Shown here: piece by piece, positions 12,001 through 23,374 of the stretch
How the letters are laid out: each line of letters starts with the position of its first letter
Position numbering within the stretch: position 1 is the stretch's first letter
Assembly: GCA_029532415.1 (NCBI GenBank)
Contig: JAQOTA010000033.1
Coordinates: forward strand, 496,001 to 560,000
Direction of reading: 5' to 3'
Length of the DNA stretch: 64,000 nucleotides
Origin: Marasmius tenuissimus
Lineage: Eukaryota; Basidiomycota; Agaricomycetes; Agaricales; Marasmiaceae
The notes under the pieces: generated by a model
What the model was told of the DNA's origin: nothing
Database searches by the model: none
Seen by the model: the letters and a program-made list of their open reading frames with translations, nothing else
Position numbers and translations under genes: made by a program

Positions 12001-14314
12001 GAGCCGATATAAGGGTAGAGACTCCGGAGATGAACGTCCACTATCCTTGTACCCGACTGAAGAACGAAGGAAGGTACCCTATTCATTGGATCATTTCTAC
12101 GACAGTAACCAGAGCAAGGAATACAATTCACCGCCCAGACAACACGCAACGGATGCCAAATTCCTCCTCCAAGCCGAATGTTGCATGTACGTCGGGAGAC
12201 GGCTGCACGTTTCTGGCGTGCGTCTTGTCATTATAGCAAGCCCCCCGCTCAAGGGCCTACGACGAACCAGATAACCTGCTCCTCGCGTGCCAGAAACGTA
12301 TGCCCCGCCTAACCAATACAAGGCAAGGGGTGGTAATGAATAATGCTTCGGTGCATTCTTTGAAAGTGATAGTGGCCGAGATTTAAAGGTTGGTGCTTGG
12401 TTCATACGTGTTCGTACGTGTTCATATACGCAGCAAGGATACAGGCGACTGAGATAGATGCTTTATTCGAGCGGCCTCATGGGGTGAAGGTAGGTACCCC
12501 AGCCCATCTCTTGAACTCGAGATTTCGTAAGGTGCAACGAGATAATGAGGATCCCTATGTGCAGTGATGATGCATGTTCTATATGCTCGGGAGAAGACCT
12601 TTGGAGTCTGGCTGAAAATCGACAGGAAGTTAGCCGAAAACGAGGGGCAGACCTTGATGGCTTGAACTCACTAGTGATGATATCCCAGATCCGTCAAAAT
12701 CTTGCTGCTATCAGCGTTTCTCTGACCCTCTCAGATGCGTGGCGCATACAAATCCACTTGAGCGCTTCGTTTGAGCATACTTTCTCGAGTAAAGTTGAAA
12801 ATGGCACGTCTATGCCCGATATCAAGAGCATCAGCAAGCGAGCGTAGGTAAATCATCAGAAAGAACACACCATGAACACAAAGTAAACGCCTCGGAACGA
12901 CGCATATCCTACGAGTTCATGCTTTTCACCCATTCCAAAAAATCTGTTTCGTCGCTGCCATGATTGCTAGATACGAGATCGATGTCAGCTACGGGTATAG
13001 GACGAAAGTGGATATGGCGAAATGCGACCAGAACGTACCTTTGAGCAAGCAGCCAAGCAGATCGGAGGTAAGGGAAGGAACGTCCGAGTCATGTTTGGGA
13101 TAGAGGGTGAGACGAAAACCTCTGCCCTGGTACAGGCTTGCAACCGAACGTTGAAGCCCCTCGGATAGTAGGGCGTGGGTGCTCGCAAAGCCATAGGCGA
13201 AGGGCGTTGGTACGTGGTATGAGAGTTCAGTGGGGTCGGCGAGGGAACGTCTCTTTCTCCTGCGACAGTGGCCGCTTGAGATTCCGAGGGCGGGAAGTAT
13301 TCTGAAGGACAACCAGGGTCGTATTCGGTGGATGGGTGCAACAAAACCATGGGCCCTACAATCACGTCCTAGGAATATCGGGGTCACAGGTGCTCATCAA
13401 CAGCGAAGAGTCAAGGTTGGGAGGGTTTGGGACCGTCTTTCCGCGATATGGAGGTACCACTGGCGCTGTTGTACACCGCACATTAGCGACATCCGAATAG
13501 AGGGCGCAGATGACTCACTGCGAGAAATGTATGACCTTGTATCAAATTGATATTCTCTCCTGCCATCCGTTTCCCAACAAAAATCCACAACACGAACCAA
13601 GTACACCAGGCTTCCCATGAAATCGTGTGTGCTCGGAAAGGTGGTGAGCATGTCGACCCGGATAAAAAGCTGCTAAGAGCGTGAATAGCTTGTGCTCAAA
13701 GATGTGTGACAGATAGTTCTGGTACGTTTACTGGAGCTGAACTTTATGACTGGTGGAAGTGAGGCCGCTGATATTAGCGCAGAAACCATGATGTAAGTGC
13801 CAGGGCCTCTTGAAAGCGAAGACGAGACATACCGCAGGACCTCGACTACAAACAAAGCCAACAACACGACCCGGGAACATTCGTCAGAGAAGGGCTTTTT
13901 ACCAGATCGTTATGATGAGAACTTTGTTGACAGTTGTATGACTAGGTTGGGCTAATCAACATCCAGCATACCACCGGGAAAATCCTCAGCTCACCTCAAA
14001 ACCGTTTTACCGCTAGGATTTGAACAGTGAAGTCTCAAACCACGGCTTGAATTTGACCCTGGTGGTCCCAAAAGCAGCCACAAGAAGTTTTCTTGAGGTC
14101 TCTAGCTTTGAGTATGAATAAAATGACCGATGAGAAGGCTGACACCATCAGCGCATACCCTGTAGATTCTGAGCAAAGATTTTTCACTATAGGGCCCAGG
14201 CCCAGTTCTTCCCTATAGAATCGCGTAAAGGCACAGGATATCGAGGTAAGCAGAAACGGCGAGCATGGGCAAAAAATAACGCATCGATAGTCGTGGTCGG
14301 AAGGAACCAGGTCC
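9031..14314. other. 5.3 kb without an assignable gene; possible minus-strand exons
   Basis: Two clusters of a degenerate palindrome close to GCTCATGAGC lie at about 9540-9720 and 10860-11060. From about 14.3 kb down to 11.1 kb the minus strand has several hydrophobic or protein-like frames bounded by plausible splice sites. Examples are 14035-14448 (SFSSVILFILKAR-like region), 12989-13387 (SVASLYQGRGFRLTLYPKHD, followed by a GTACGT donor) and a segment near 11.54-11.65 kb preceded by a GTAAGT...TTACAG intron (DITSGILISVLFVCLKS). These could be exons of one or two membrane-protein genes, but I could not join them in frame. Confidence 0.3.
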
Positions 14315-14480
14315 TGGATGAAGTGTAGATGCCGGCGAGGCACGAGGCGGCATCGGCGTTCCAACCGAGCGAAAGCTGATGACTCAGCCTCGGTTTTCCT
14401 TTCCTCTCGCGACATCCTCCGTAGAGTCGCTCGCAGATTTCTCCTCATTTTTCCTCCTCACCTTCCTCAGTTTTCACACC
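14315..14480 (+). repeat. split direct repeat A1 of the YR retrotransposon
   Basis: 166 bp, from TGGATGAAGTGTAGATGCC to TTTTCACACC, immediately 5' of the gag start codon. It matches A2 (19750-19915) with only a handful of substitutions and no length change. Confidence 0.92.
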
Positions 14481-15934
14481 ATGACAGAGAATTCAAATAG
14501 ACCAAGGAACGAAAGAGACGAAGATCACGGGGAATCCGACCATGAAGCAGCTCAAAGGAGGTGTCAGGGTATCGGAGCAGAAGCTCGAGGCGCCGCTAGG
14601 AACAGGAACGGACAAGGAGGTAACGGCGACGAGAGAGACGAGGAGGTGCCCCATGATCAAGCAGGCGGTAACGAAGCCCGTGACGCCGTAATCGAAAGAT
14701 TACAGCGGAGAATTAGGGAGTTGGAATTGGTAAACGCGAACCCAATGATAGCGAGAGATGAGGAGATAGAGAGAGCTCAGGAGAGGGCGAAGGAATTGGC
14801 TGATGCAGCGAAGAACAAGCCGCTAGCAAGGCCCATAGACGGATACAAGGCAAATCCGTTGCTTGCACGTGAGTACCTCTCTTCCGTATATACGGGCAGT
14901 CTGGCTTCCGAAATACAAGAGTTGTTGGGTCACGTCGGGACCATCAATCATACACTATCTGAGACGAGGCCAACGGGGCTTTTTCTTTCTGTCAAAGGTC
15001 GTTAGACCGTACATGAGGTGTCAGAACAGCTCTCAGAGTTTGGGTCGGAAAGGCTTAACTCGAGAATGCATCAGTGGATGGAGCAGACCAGGATGATCCA
15101 CGAGCATAATTTTCTGTTAACTTACAATGATTCTGTTTATTATCAGCGGTTTCCGAACGTGTCAGCGAGGCAGTGCGCCAGAACAAGTATGTCCCATTGT
15201 CAACCATAGTGGCTCACTCGAAAAACTTCGCATTACGAGCGGAAGAGGACGAGTTAGTGGTCACCAAGGATGGGATGCTAAAGGCCCGGCCTTTCGACAG
15301 AAAAGGCGAGATGAACCTGGAGTTTCAGGAGCACCAAAATGCAGCGCGGGCATTGGTGACAGTTACGAGGCGCCATCACGGTGATATTCGAGCGGACAAA
15401 CTCGAAAAGCACTTCGCCTTGGTTTCGAGTCTGGCACAGTCGCACGAGCTTGGAATTGCGTACACATATGACATCCAGCAAAGGGAACTAGCAGCGGGCG
15501 ATGAACGTCATGATCTAGCAACCTTAGATGCGGATGCCCTCACACTGCTAACGACGGCAGCTATAGTCAGCAGCGGAGGTGGTAGCAACCTCAGAAACCT
15601 TCCCGGATTGTCGACACCAGGGAAACGTCGTTTCAGTTCCGCGGTGACGGACTCGGCGTCAGTGAAGAGAGCTCGCTCGTCTTGTTTTCGGTGTGGCGGT
15701 ACAGGTCACATTACCACGGACTGCACAGCGTCAACCACCAAGGCAGGAAACCAGTGTCTACAGGTGCAGAAGGCTAACGGGAAGGCGTCATTAGTCTCAG
15801 CAGCCGGGAGGCAGCTATGCTTTCGGTGGACCCAGCAGTCCCAGTGCCGATTTGGGGGCAACTGCACCAATGCCCATACCTGCAGTATCTGTGGCAGCGC
15901 AGAGCACGGAGCTGCAGCATGCAACCAAATCTGA
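14481..15934 (+). pseudogene. gag-like ORF of the YR element, frameshifted
   Basis: Translation starts MTENSNRPRNERDED at 14481, one base after A1. The first frame is charged and coiled-coil-like (IERLQRRIRELELVN) and stops at 15005. Coding resumes in another frame, open from about 15.17 kb to 15934. Near the end lie a CCHC zinc knuckle (CFRCGGTGHITTDC, about 15683-15724) and a Cys/His cluster (about 15817-15909: C-x8-C-x5-C-x3-H, then C-x2-C-x4-H-x4-C). Nucleic-acid binding for particle assembly is the usual role of such proteins. The frameshift makes this copy non-functional as read. Confidence 0.75.
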
Positions 15935-16941
15935 AGGCAACCCCTGTCAGATAGTCACACCGCTACGTCCGGACCTCATTCAATCCACACTACAGCACCT
16001 TAATATATATCCTTCCTGGAGTCACATCGTCGAAGGTATCCGCAATGGATGCGACGTAGGAGTACGCGAGAAGCCCACTTGCACTTATTTATTTCGACAA
16101 TCATGCATCATCATCCCACAACCCATCATTCATTTCATCATACATTGCACAGGAACAAGCAGCAGGTCGATATTCAAAGCCCTTCACTCCGGAAGAACTG
16201 GAACAGAGAATCGGGATATTTTGAACGTCGCCACTTGGTCTTGTACCCAAGCCACACTCGGACAAATTCCGGCTGGTACAGGATATGTCGTACCCAAGAA
16301 ATGACCCGGCGACAGAATCGGTGAACGCGGGTATCTCATCGGACAACTTCCCGACAGAATGGGGGTCATTCAAGAAAGTGGCGGAACTGATATTGAACTT
16401 ACCACCGGGCTGCAGGGCAGCTACGTTCGATATCTCGGCAGCATACAGGCTTACGCCCATACACCCAGATCAGCAGTGGGCTCTATGCATACACTGGGAA
16501 GGGAAGGTGTGGGTGGACCAAGCAGTAATGTTTGGCCTGACCTCCAGCGCCGGGGTATTCGGGTCAGTGGCAGACATGCTGGTGGCAATATACAGAGCAT
16601 CAGGATACAAGGCGCTGCTGAAGTGGGTAGACAACTTCCTGGTAATTTGGTTCCCTGGGGACACCTGGACGGAAGAGGAGTTCATGACCTTGACGGGCCG
16701 ACTGGGAGTACCGTGGAGCTTGGACAAGCTTCGTCGGCTAGCAATATGCCAACGGTACATCGGCTTCGACTGGGATCTATCCAAGAAAACGGTGGCACTA
16801 CCGGCCGAGAAATTAGCAGCAGTAGTGAGCACGCTGGCATCCTGGGCAGAGGAGGAGGCCAGATTCTCATCGAAAGAGGCCACAAGCCTACATGGGAAAC
16901 TGGTGTGTACACAGGCTGCTACGGTGGGCTTATCGTACTAA
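15935..16941 (+). pseudogene. reverse transcriptase of the YR element (active site VDN)
   Basis: The clearest frame is 16285-16941, starting SYPRNDPATESVNAG. It carries the RT core words AATFDISAAYRLTPIHPDQQW, VMFGLTSSAGVFGSVADM and LLKWVDNFLVIW. The catalytic doublet normally read as V-D-D is V-D-N (GAC AAC), so polymerase activity is doubtful. Upstream (about 15.96-16.28 kb) the N-terminal part is readable only by switching frames, with SGRYSKPFTPEELEQ-like words scattered over frames. This is a decayed but clear DIRS-order RT. Confidence 0.8.
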
Positions 16942-17640
16942 CCAGATGGAACAGGTGCACGTGTCATGCATATTCCGTCTAATCAGGCCTTTCCTACCTT
17001 CCATTTCACACTTCGCACGTTCCTTCCGATCACACAGGGCGAAACTAAAGCCTCACGCTGCCGTCATAGCAGACATATCATGGATCTGTTTTGTGATAGG
17101 TGTATCCCCCCGCAGTGTGCCACTAAGGATTCCGACTCCACAGGACATCCAATGGTGGGGGGATGCAAGCACCTCATACGGAATCGGAGTGGTGGTTGGG
17201 CACCACTATGCTGTATGGAAATGGGTGGAGGGTTGCAAGCTTGGACCCGGCCAGCGTCACGACATTGGCTGGGCAGAGGCTGTGGCCGTCGAGCTGGGGC
17301 TCTGACTACTGATCCAGCTTGGAAAAGAGGAAAAGATAGCCATTCAGATAGGGGGACACGTCCTAGTGTGGTCGGACAACGAAGGAGTTGTTCGAGTGGT
17401 ACACAAGGGGTGCTAGAAAAGCCACGAGGTCAATCGGACCTTGAAACAGATCTACCTCTTGCAAGCAACTCACCAATTTCACGTGCACGCAACCCATATT
17501 CCAGGGAGAATCAACATCAGCGACTCGTTGTCGTGGGGAGATATCCAGGGTTTTCTCAAGGGATTCCCTTCAGCGGCATACAACACAACCCTACCACTGC
17601 TGGACCACCTGGCGCCGCTGATGTCACAAGTGTACTAACA
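16942..17640 (+). pseudogene. RNase H domain of the YR element
   Basis: After a frameshift near 16.94 kb the product continues through LIRPFLPSISHFARSF to an RNase H domain: WWGDASTSYGIGVVVG, WAEAVAVELGL, VWSDNEGVV and HIPGRINISDSLSWG. The D...E...D residues are visible. Two in-frame stops interrupt it: TGA at about 17303 after ELGL, and TAG after HKGC near 17416. It removes the RNA strand during reverse transcription; here it is a pseudogene. Confidence 0.75.
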
Positions 17641-17762
17641 CTATTTGCACCGTATCCTGCCCCCGCCGTCAGCCGAACCCTCAAGACCAACAAGAGAGGG
17701 CTGCTGGTACCCAACCCTTCGCCCCTTTGCCCTGAGTGCAGGGCTGACAAGAGGATTTTCAA

Positions 17763-19586
17763 ATGGCGCGGTATCAACTCCCCTCCGGCGGCAGTCATCG
17801 AGCACCCACTTCTCGAATTTGTAGTGGAAAGGTTGGCAGAGGCGTCACTCAAGGACGCAACAGCGTATGGCTCAGGTCTCCGAAAATACCACATCTGTTG
17901 CGACATTTTCTCAGTACCAGAAAGGCTCAGGCTTCTGGCATCATTCAAAGTTATGCTCTCATTTGCCCTTTGGGCAGTGTTAGGATCGTGCGGATCGGAT
18001 AGGGATAAGATAAGATATAGGGTTTTATACGCTGTCGGATAGATGGATAGGAAAGAGATAAGATGAAGGAGTGTGGGAGCAACGGATCTAGAGCAGACAG
18101 TAGCTGAAGGTTTCACCAACAGCACCATGAACTGAGCTGTCCTTCTACTAGACTAAGAGGACAAGTTGCGAGAGAGAAGAAAAGACATTAGAGTCATGAT
18201 GGGGATTGACCCAGATTGAAACCTGGTTGATTTCGAGTGATTCTGGTTGATTTCGAGTCTTCAGATACAGGATAGAAGTATAGAGCTTATATAGGGTAAT
18301 AGTAAATGAATGAATGATAAGTGATTCAAGTGCGGGAAAGGTTGATGTATCATATGGAAGTCAAACACGGGGAGAAATGTACCGGAAGGGAAATGAACCG
18401 GAAATGAATAAGTGCGTGATGGAATGAAGATATGAATAGAATAAGTGAGTGTGGGAATATCTTGGAAGTCGGAGATAAGTAAGTCAGAATAAGTCAGAAT
18501 GAAAGGTGAAAGAGTCCCGGAAGCGGAAGCGGAAGTGGCAGAGGTTCCAGGGATGGACTTGGTGCAAGAGACTGAACCACGGAAGTGAAGGTTGAGTGCC
18601 GGGGATGGAATAGTGTTGGAATGGACTTGAATGAAAGCCTGGAAATACCCGGGATAGGTCCAGAAGTGATGTGACCAGCCAAGTGTGATGTGACTAGGTG
18701 AGATAGACCAGGGTAAGATGCATGGATATAACAGGCAGCAACACTGCCCGAGACAGTGGGGGATGACCTAGCCTCAGAGACACAGCTGGAGCCGGTATCA
18801 ATCGACACCGTTCACAAGTACCTATCAGCTGTGCAGGCGTGGCACATTGCGCAGGGATGGCCGGCCCCCCTTTCGGAGGAACAGCACAACCGCATCAATT
18901 GGCATCTACGAGGGTTAGAGAGGATGCAGGGGGCAAGACGCAAACCACCGCGACCGCCGTTCACAAAACCCATGCTACGAGCACTGAAGAGCACCCTGAA
19001 CCTGTCAGACCCATTTGACGCATGTGTATGGGCGATGACGGCGTGTGCCTTCTGGGGAATGATGAGGTTTGGCGAGGTTTCGGTGAAAGCCTGGGCAGAT
19101 TTCAACGGCAAGCTGCACCTGAAGCGGGCGGATGTGATGTTTGGGACAGATGAGTACACAGGGAAATCTTTCGTAACCCTGGCACTGCCATCAGCGAAGA
19201 CAGCGAAGCACGGTGAGATCCAGAAGGTGCACCTCACCAGCCGGGAGGACCTTTGCCCACTGGAAGCATTGAAGAACCTAGCTAAGGTAGTCCCTGCGCT
19301 AGGATCAGACCCCTTGTTCTCCTGGAGGGACAGGAGTGGGGGTGTTAGACCAATGGTAAAGAAGGCAGCTCTGGATTGAATTAATCAAATAATGCTGGCA
19401 TGGGGATGGGGAACAACCTTTGGGCACTCGCCAAGGATTGGAGGAGCCTCACACTACCTAGCAGTGGGAGTACCGCCAGAGATCGTGCGGCTTGCCAGGA
19501 GATGGAAGTCACTAGCATACGAGGCATACATCAGGGCCTTCGAGAAGACGGTCACAAGACACATGGACACGTCAGGTAGGGATTAG
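17763..19586 (+). pseudogene. tyrosine recombinase of the YR element, split by a solo LTR
   Basis: The N-terminal part (to 17977) reads VERLAEASLKDATAYGSGL...SFALWAV. It resumes after the 756-bp LTR and its 5-bp duplication at 18739 and continues through VHKYLSAVQAWHIAQGWP, ACAFWGMMRFGEVS, LPSAKTAKHGE and FGHSPRIGGASHYLAVGV to RWKSLAYEAYIRAF. The YR catalytic Arg (MMRFGE), Lys (SAKTAK), H-x-x-R (HSPR) and Tyr (YIRAF region) can be placed. A TGA at 19377-19379 falls where related elements usually have Arg before INQI. This enzyme would integrate the circular cDNA; here it is inactive. Confidence 0.85.
17978..18733 (+). mobile_element. solo LTR, TGTTAGG...TAACA family, copy 1
   Basis: 756 bp beginning TGTTAGGATCGTGCGGAT and ending GCATGGATATAACA, flanked by the 5-bp duplication GGCAG (17973-17977 and 18734-18738). 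The TG...CA ends, 5-bp duplication and absence of coding sequence define a solo LTR. A likely core promoter is the GCTTATATAGGG near 18285. It interrupts the recombinase gene of the YR element. Related to 34763-35448. Confidence 0.92.
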
Positions 19587-19654
19587 CCTCGGGTCTCTGG
19601 TTGGGTAGGCGTCGAGAATCGGGTTCACGCCGTGGGTCGTTCCTCGGCTTGGGG

Positions 19655-19754
19655 AGGCAGCGTGACCCCTCCGCGACCCGGCCGAGCTTCGCTCACCCTA
19701 GCCCAACTTAGCATCTCCTGATCTCAGCCCACCCTCGCTGAGACGAGGTTGGAT
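19655..19754 (+). repeat. split direct repeat B1 of the YR retrotransposon
   Basis: 100 bp, starting AGGCAGCGTGACCCCTCCGC and ending GAGGTTGGAT. It matches B2 at 20081-20180 with few substitutions. Its last 5 bases (TGGAT) are also the first 5 of A2. Confidence 0.92.
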
Positions 19755-19915
19755 GAAGTGTAGATGCCGGCAAGGCACGAGGCGGCATCGGCGTTCCAAC
19801 CGAGCGAAAGCTGATGACTCAGCCTCGGTTTTCCTTTCCTCTCGCGACATCCTGTGTAGAGTCGCTCACAGATTTCTCCTCATTTTTCCTCCTCACCTTC
19901 CTCAGTTTTCACACC
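19750..19915 (+). repeat. split direct repeat A2 of the YR retrotransposon
   Basis: 166 bp, equal in length to A1 and nearly identical to it, sharing TGGAT with the end of B1. Confidence 0.92.
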
Positions 19916-20080
19916 CACCGCCCATCCCTTCATCCTTAGAGACAATAATTTAGAACACTGATGACCATTCTTACGGCGTACATACACATAACGGCTGGCA
20001 CGAATACACTCATGATTTCCACATACGAGATGAGTGCACACAGATTGAGATCAGGAGTAGTGGAGGGTCCCCGCCCACCC

Positions 20081-20180
20081 AGGCGGCGTGACCCCTCCGC
20101 GACCCAGCCGAGCTTCGCTCGCCCCAGCCCAACTTAGCATCTCCTGATCTCAGCCTACCCTCGCCGAGACGAGGTTGGAT
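20081..20180 (+). repeat. split direct repeat B2 of the YR retrotransposon
   Basis: 100 bp, matching B1, and marking the 3' end of the element. The 165 bp between A2 and B2 is unique. Confidence 0.92.
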
Positions 20181-20901
20181 TGGCAATGATGCTGTTGTTG
20201 CGAGCCGGTGGCAGTGCTCCAAGAGACCAGGGTCACCTGACGCTTTGAAGCGACGCGACGTTCCGAAGGACCTGACCGCCGAAATGGGTTTTGGTGTCCA
20301 AACCCGAATTGGCTACTTGAGTAGACATAACTTTCGAATCAAAGCCGCTCATACGGTTTCCCGATCTCTGCCACATAGTATTATCATGGCTTGCGGCCGG
20401 CACTGGACAAGGGGGTGGTAGGAATGGAATTTCCGGTCCGAGGTAGGGGGGGCCGAAGGTCCTTAAGATTTTTTTGTACCCACCAAAATCTCAGCCTCTG
20501 GGGGTGCCGGAAGCACTCTGAAGAGGTTCTCGTGATAACCATAGGTGCATGGGAGGCACGTACGCGTAATGGAGCCAGCTGGTAGTTAAGTGTCAACAAG
20601 AACCGCAACGGGCCTGGAAAGCTGGTTGAGAGCCTTCGACGTCTGATATGTCCGAGTAGAATACTGAAAAGTAAAAACATTACTACTCATAATATTAGTT
20701 TTCTTGCACGTGAAGCACGTGAGACTACCATACATGGCAGGGGAGGGGGGGAGGGGGGTGTCCGACCACGGCTTTAGAAAAATTCGACCTCATACGAAAA
20801 TTAAAGAATTGCCACCCCCTTGGCACTAGGCTACGGTGACTCGCTAGTACATCATCAACTACTGCTACCTCCCACAAAAAAATATCTCAAAGCAACCTAG
20901 C
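20181..20901. other. intergenic
   Basis: No gene recognised. It contains a G-rich run around 20741-20760 and several C/A-rich tracts. Short frames on both strands have no motif. Confidence 0.4.
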
Positions 20902-22598
20902 TCAAACAATGATTTCCCCCCCAGCTTTCACTACGATCTGCATACCCTCTCTATCACAAACCTTCAATGGTTGATATACCAATTCATCGGCTTCGCGTCC
21001 CAGAATGTCAAGAGTTGCAGTCCTGAGAGATCGCCAATCCGAGTTGAAAGTGCTCGTATTGAGCTTGTCTGACTCAGGACTGCGCGACCTCCACCGCGAT
21101 CTGATCATATTGACGTACTCCTGGTCTGAATCGAAACGCTTGTGAGCTCGAAGCTCCAAGAATTTCAGCCTGGGTAGAAGTGGAGCTCCTGCCGATCCAC
21201 AATCAGGAGTATTTGGCAACGTGAAATCTGAAATGAGTTTCCTGGTGATCATTTGGACGTAACTTGCTGGTATCTCCTGGGGTGCACCAGAGTAGTTCCT
21301 CGCTCATAGCTCCACAATTGCAAGGTCCTCAATGTTGGGACTCCCCTTCAATATCGATAATATGTCCTCGTCGGAGAGTGGTATCCCAACGAACGATAGG
21401 TCTGTCAACGCACCCCAGATTCGGACCGGTCAAGCAGACCACGAAGCTCTCTGCCCGGCCATTCCCCCTCAAACTGCTTATCAAAGGTGCAAGATACAGC
21501 TTCTCCATCGCGGGAAGAGTGAGCGACCGGAAGATATCCCTCAAATGCGGGTATATGCCATCTTCGGAACAGAGACATATCCCCGGCTCCAACACTTTTT
21601 GGCACCGTATTGGCTCGATGGTATTCATGCGGAAATGGTCGGAGGATAGCGGTGTATCAGGATTGCTAGATTCAAAGTCTAATTGGTATTGGTATGCCAA
21701 GGCTTCGATGGTATCCGCCACGGCGCATGAGGACCCCAATGTTATGAATGATGCCTCGAGCGAGGAACTCGGTCCCAACTCGATAACGAGGTTTCTGAAG
21801 TAGTTCCCAAGTGAGAACGACCCAAGTGTACGATCGTAGCTCCCGATGTGTCGAATAGTGAACAAGTCCAGCAACGGTGCCGCATCCTCCAATTGCTGCT
21901 CCCTAAGGAGATAGTCCACGGCTCTCAACTGATCAGAAATACTCACAGCGCCTCTGATCAAGGGCAACGACGACTTTCTCCTTTGAATACTATCCACTAT
22001 GAAACGGCGAAAACAGTCCACTTCCCTCCACCGCTAAGCATGATTAATAATCAAGCTGCAGCTCCTCTGAATACTTCCTTCGGTTCTTTACACTGTCACG
22101 GTAAGAAACAACTGTAAGCCCCAAAGGACGGTCCTTTGAGCGTTCAAGGAACAGCTGAACCGGATATATAGCTTGCCTTTCGAGCCGTACAGAAAGGTAA
22201 GTCCAGATCTCAGGGGTATCAAGAGCTATGGACCTCCATCGATAACAGACCGCACTGATCCTGAGCGTGCGAGACTCCCACTTTGAGTAGACTCCGAATA
22301 GATTTGGATCCCCGTCTATGAATCCAACCGTGGCAGAGATGAAGATTTCCTGGAGAATCTCGGTTGGGAGACGTCGAATTGGGGCGAAGAGGGAAGATTC
22401 TGCTAAGGATGCAGTGTGCTCGAGGTTCCCCTGGGATTGCTGGTCTTGCGTATCCTCACCATGTTCGTGAGGAGCTTCTCGGGAGATTTTAAATATGCCC
22501 GGTGGATGATCATGAATGCTCAGTGGTGCCAGACTTCGTAGCAATGAGAGAATTTCCGAGTGGTCTTGGTGGATATTGAGAAGTGTGCCGTGAGGGGT

Positions 22599-23374
22599 AA
22601 TCTACAGTAGACTTACTTATGAATTGGCCCAAGTTCCTTACCCGTGACTTGACTTGGCTTGACTTATAACTTATAACTTACGCGGTCTCTAAGTCAGACT
22701 CAAGTCTTAAGCAATGAAATGTCATGAGCTTGCAGCTTTGATCATGCTAAAATGAAGTAAAATATTGTAGACATGTTTTTATTTCTTCTCATTCCGTGCC
22801 TCTATTTATACCAAACACTTTACCCCAATTTGGACAGGGCGCCGAGCAGGCTGATGCTCAGTACAATGGTACAGGATTTGAACAATGTGCATTGCATTTG
22901 AGGGGACCAGTTCCCCTGCTTGGGTACTGGATGTGTGTGCCTGTATTTCCTCGTGATATAAGGAAGAGGACCCCTAGCCAGTCCCTAGCCATTTCCCAGC
23001 GGAGTATAGCTGTCGTTTCAAGTGACGTATGTCCTGACTCTCTTTAAATTGGGAATCTGTGAAGCCATACAATACTGAATGAGATTGGCCTCGGGGGGTG
23101 GATGTGGTTTAGCTAACCTTTGCCATAAGTAAGCTACCATGGTGCAGTTGGTGAGATAATTGGTCACACCTGATTGTCTCAACTGTCTGTGACGCTATGA
23201 GTTCAATTCCCTGTATTGCCGATTTACAGAAAACTTTTCTTGGTTCTGCACCCGGGTCCGGTAGCTTACCAATCAACTAGTAAGCGACATTGCGTCATTT
23301 ATATAAGCCAAGCCCAAGCTAAGTCAGGGTAAGTAACTTAGCCCAGTCCATAATTAAGTCTGCCCATGGAGTAG
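22599..23374. mobile_element. TIR element with 8-10 bp duplication (hAT-like) inside the F-box gene
   Basis: About 776 bp flanked by the direct repeat CGTGAGGGGT (22589-22598 and 23375-23384). The ends carry imperfect inverted repeats: AGACTTACTTATGAATTGG near the left end and, reversed from the right end, AGACTTAATTATGGACTGG. Removing the element and one repeat restores the F-box frame from its ATG, which fixes the insertion event. An 8-bp duplication would indicate a hAT-type element; the exact length is ambiguous by 2 bp. No transposase is encoded, so it is non-autonomous. It contains a tRNA-like sequence at 23140-23211. Confidence 0.82.
23140..23211 (+). other. tRNA-like sequence with Pol III A/B-box resemblance
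   Basis: TGGTGCAGTTGGTGAGA resembles a D-arm/A-box and GAGTTCAATTCCC resembles a T-loop/B-box, about 50 bp apart. The acceptor and anticodon arms do not fold convincingly, so this is not a functional tRNA gene. It may be a tRNA-derived SINE head captured in the TIR element, or a chance match. Confidence 0.35.

Larger units (their letters stand above)
14315..20180 (+). mobile_element. Ngaro-like tyrosine-recombinase retrotransposon
   Basis: Order of parts: repeat A1, gag-like ORF, reverse transcriptase, RNase H, tyrosine recombinase, repeat B1 abutting A2, spacer, B2. These split direct repeats (A1 ... B1A2 ... B2) are the hallmark of Ngaro/PAT-type DIRS-order elements, which integrate by a YR instead of a DDE integrase. 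The word TGGAT occurs at the start of A1, at the B1/A2 junction and at the end of B2, consistent with circle recombination at a short shared core. The copy is defective: frameshifts, in-frame stops, a solo LTR in the recombinase and an altered RT active site. Confidence 0.9.

Noticed and set aside
11437..14448. A complete 7TM gene on the minus strand
   Set aside because: Hydrophobic segments and splice-like sites exist, but the segments cannot be joined in one frame, so only a general note was kept.
16966..18042. A 358-codon open frame on the plus strand inside the YR retrotransposon
   Set aside because: Its first two thirds are an alternate frame of the RNase H region. Only the last part (from about 17780) is real coding sequence, the recombinase N-terminus, and it runs into the solo LTR.
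23140..23211. A functional tRNA gene
   Set aside because: A- and B-box-like words are present, but acceptor and anticodon stems do not pair; listed only as tRNA-like.
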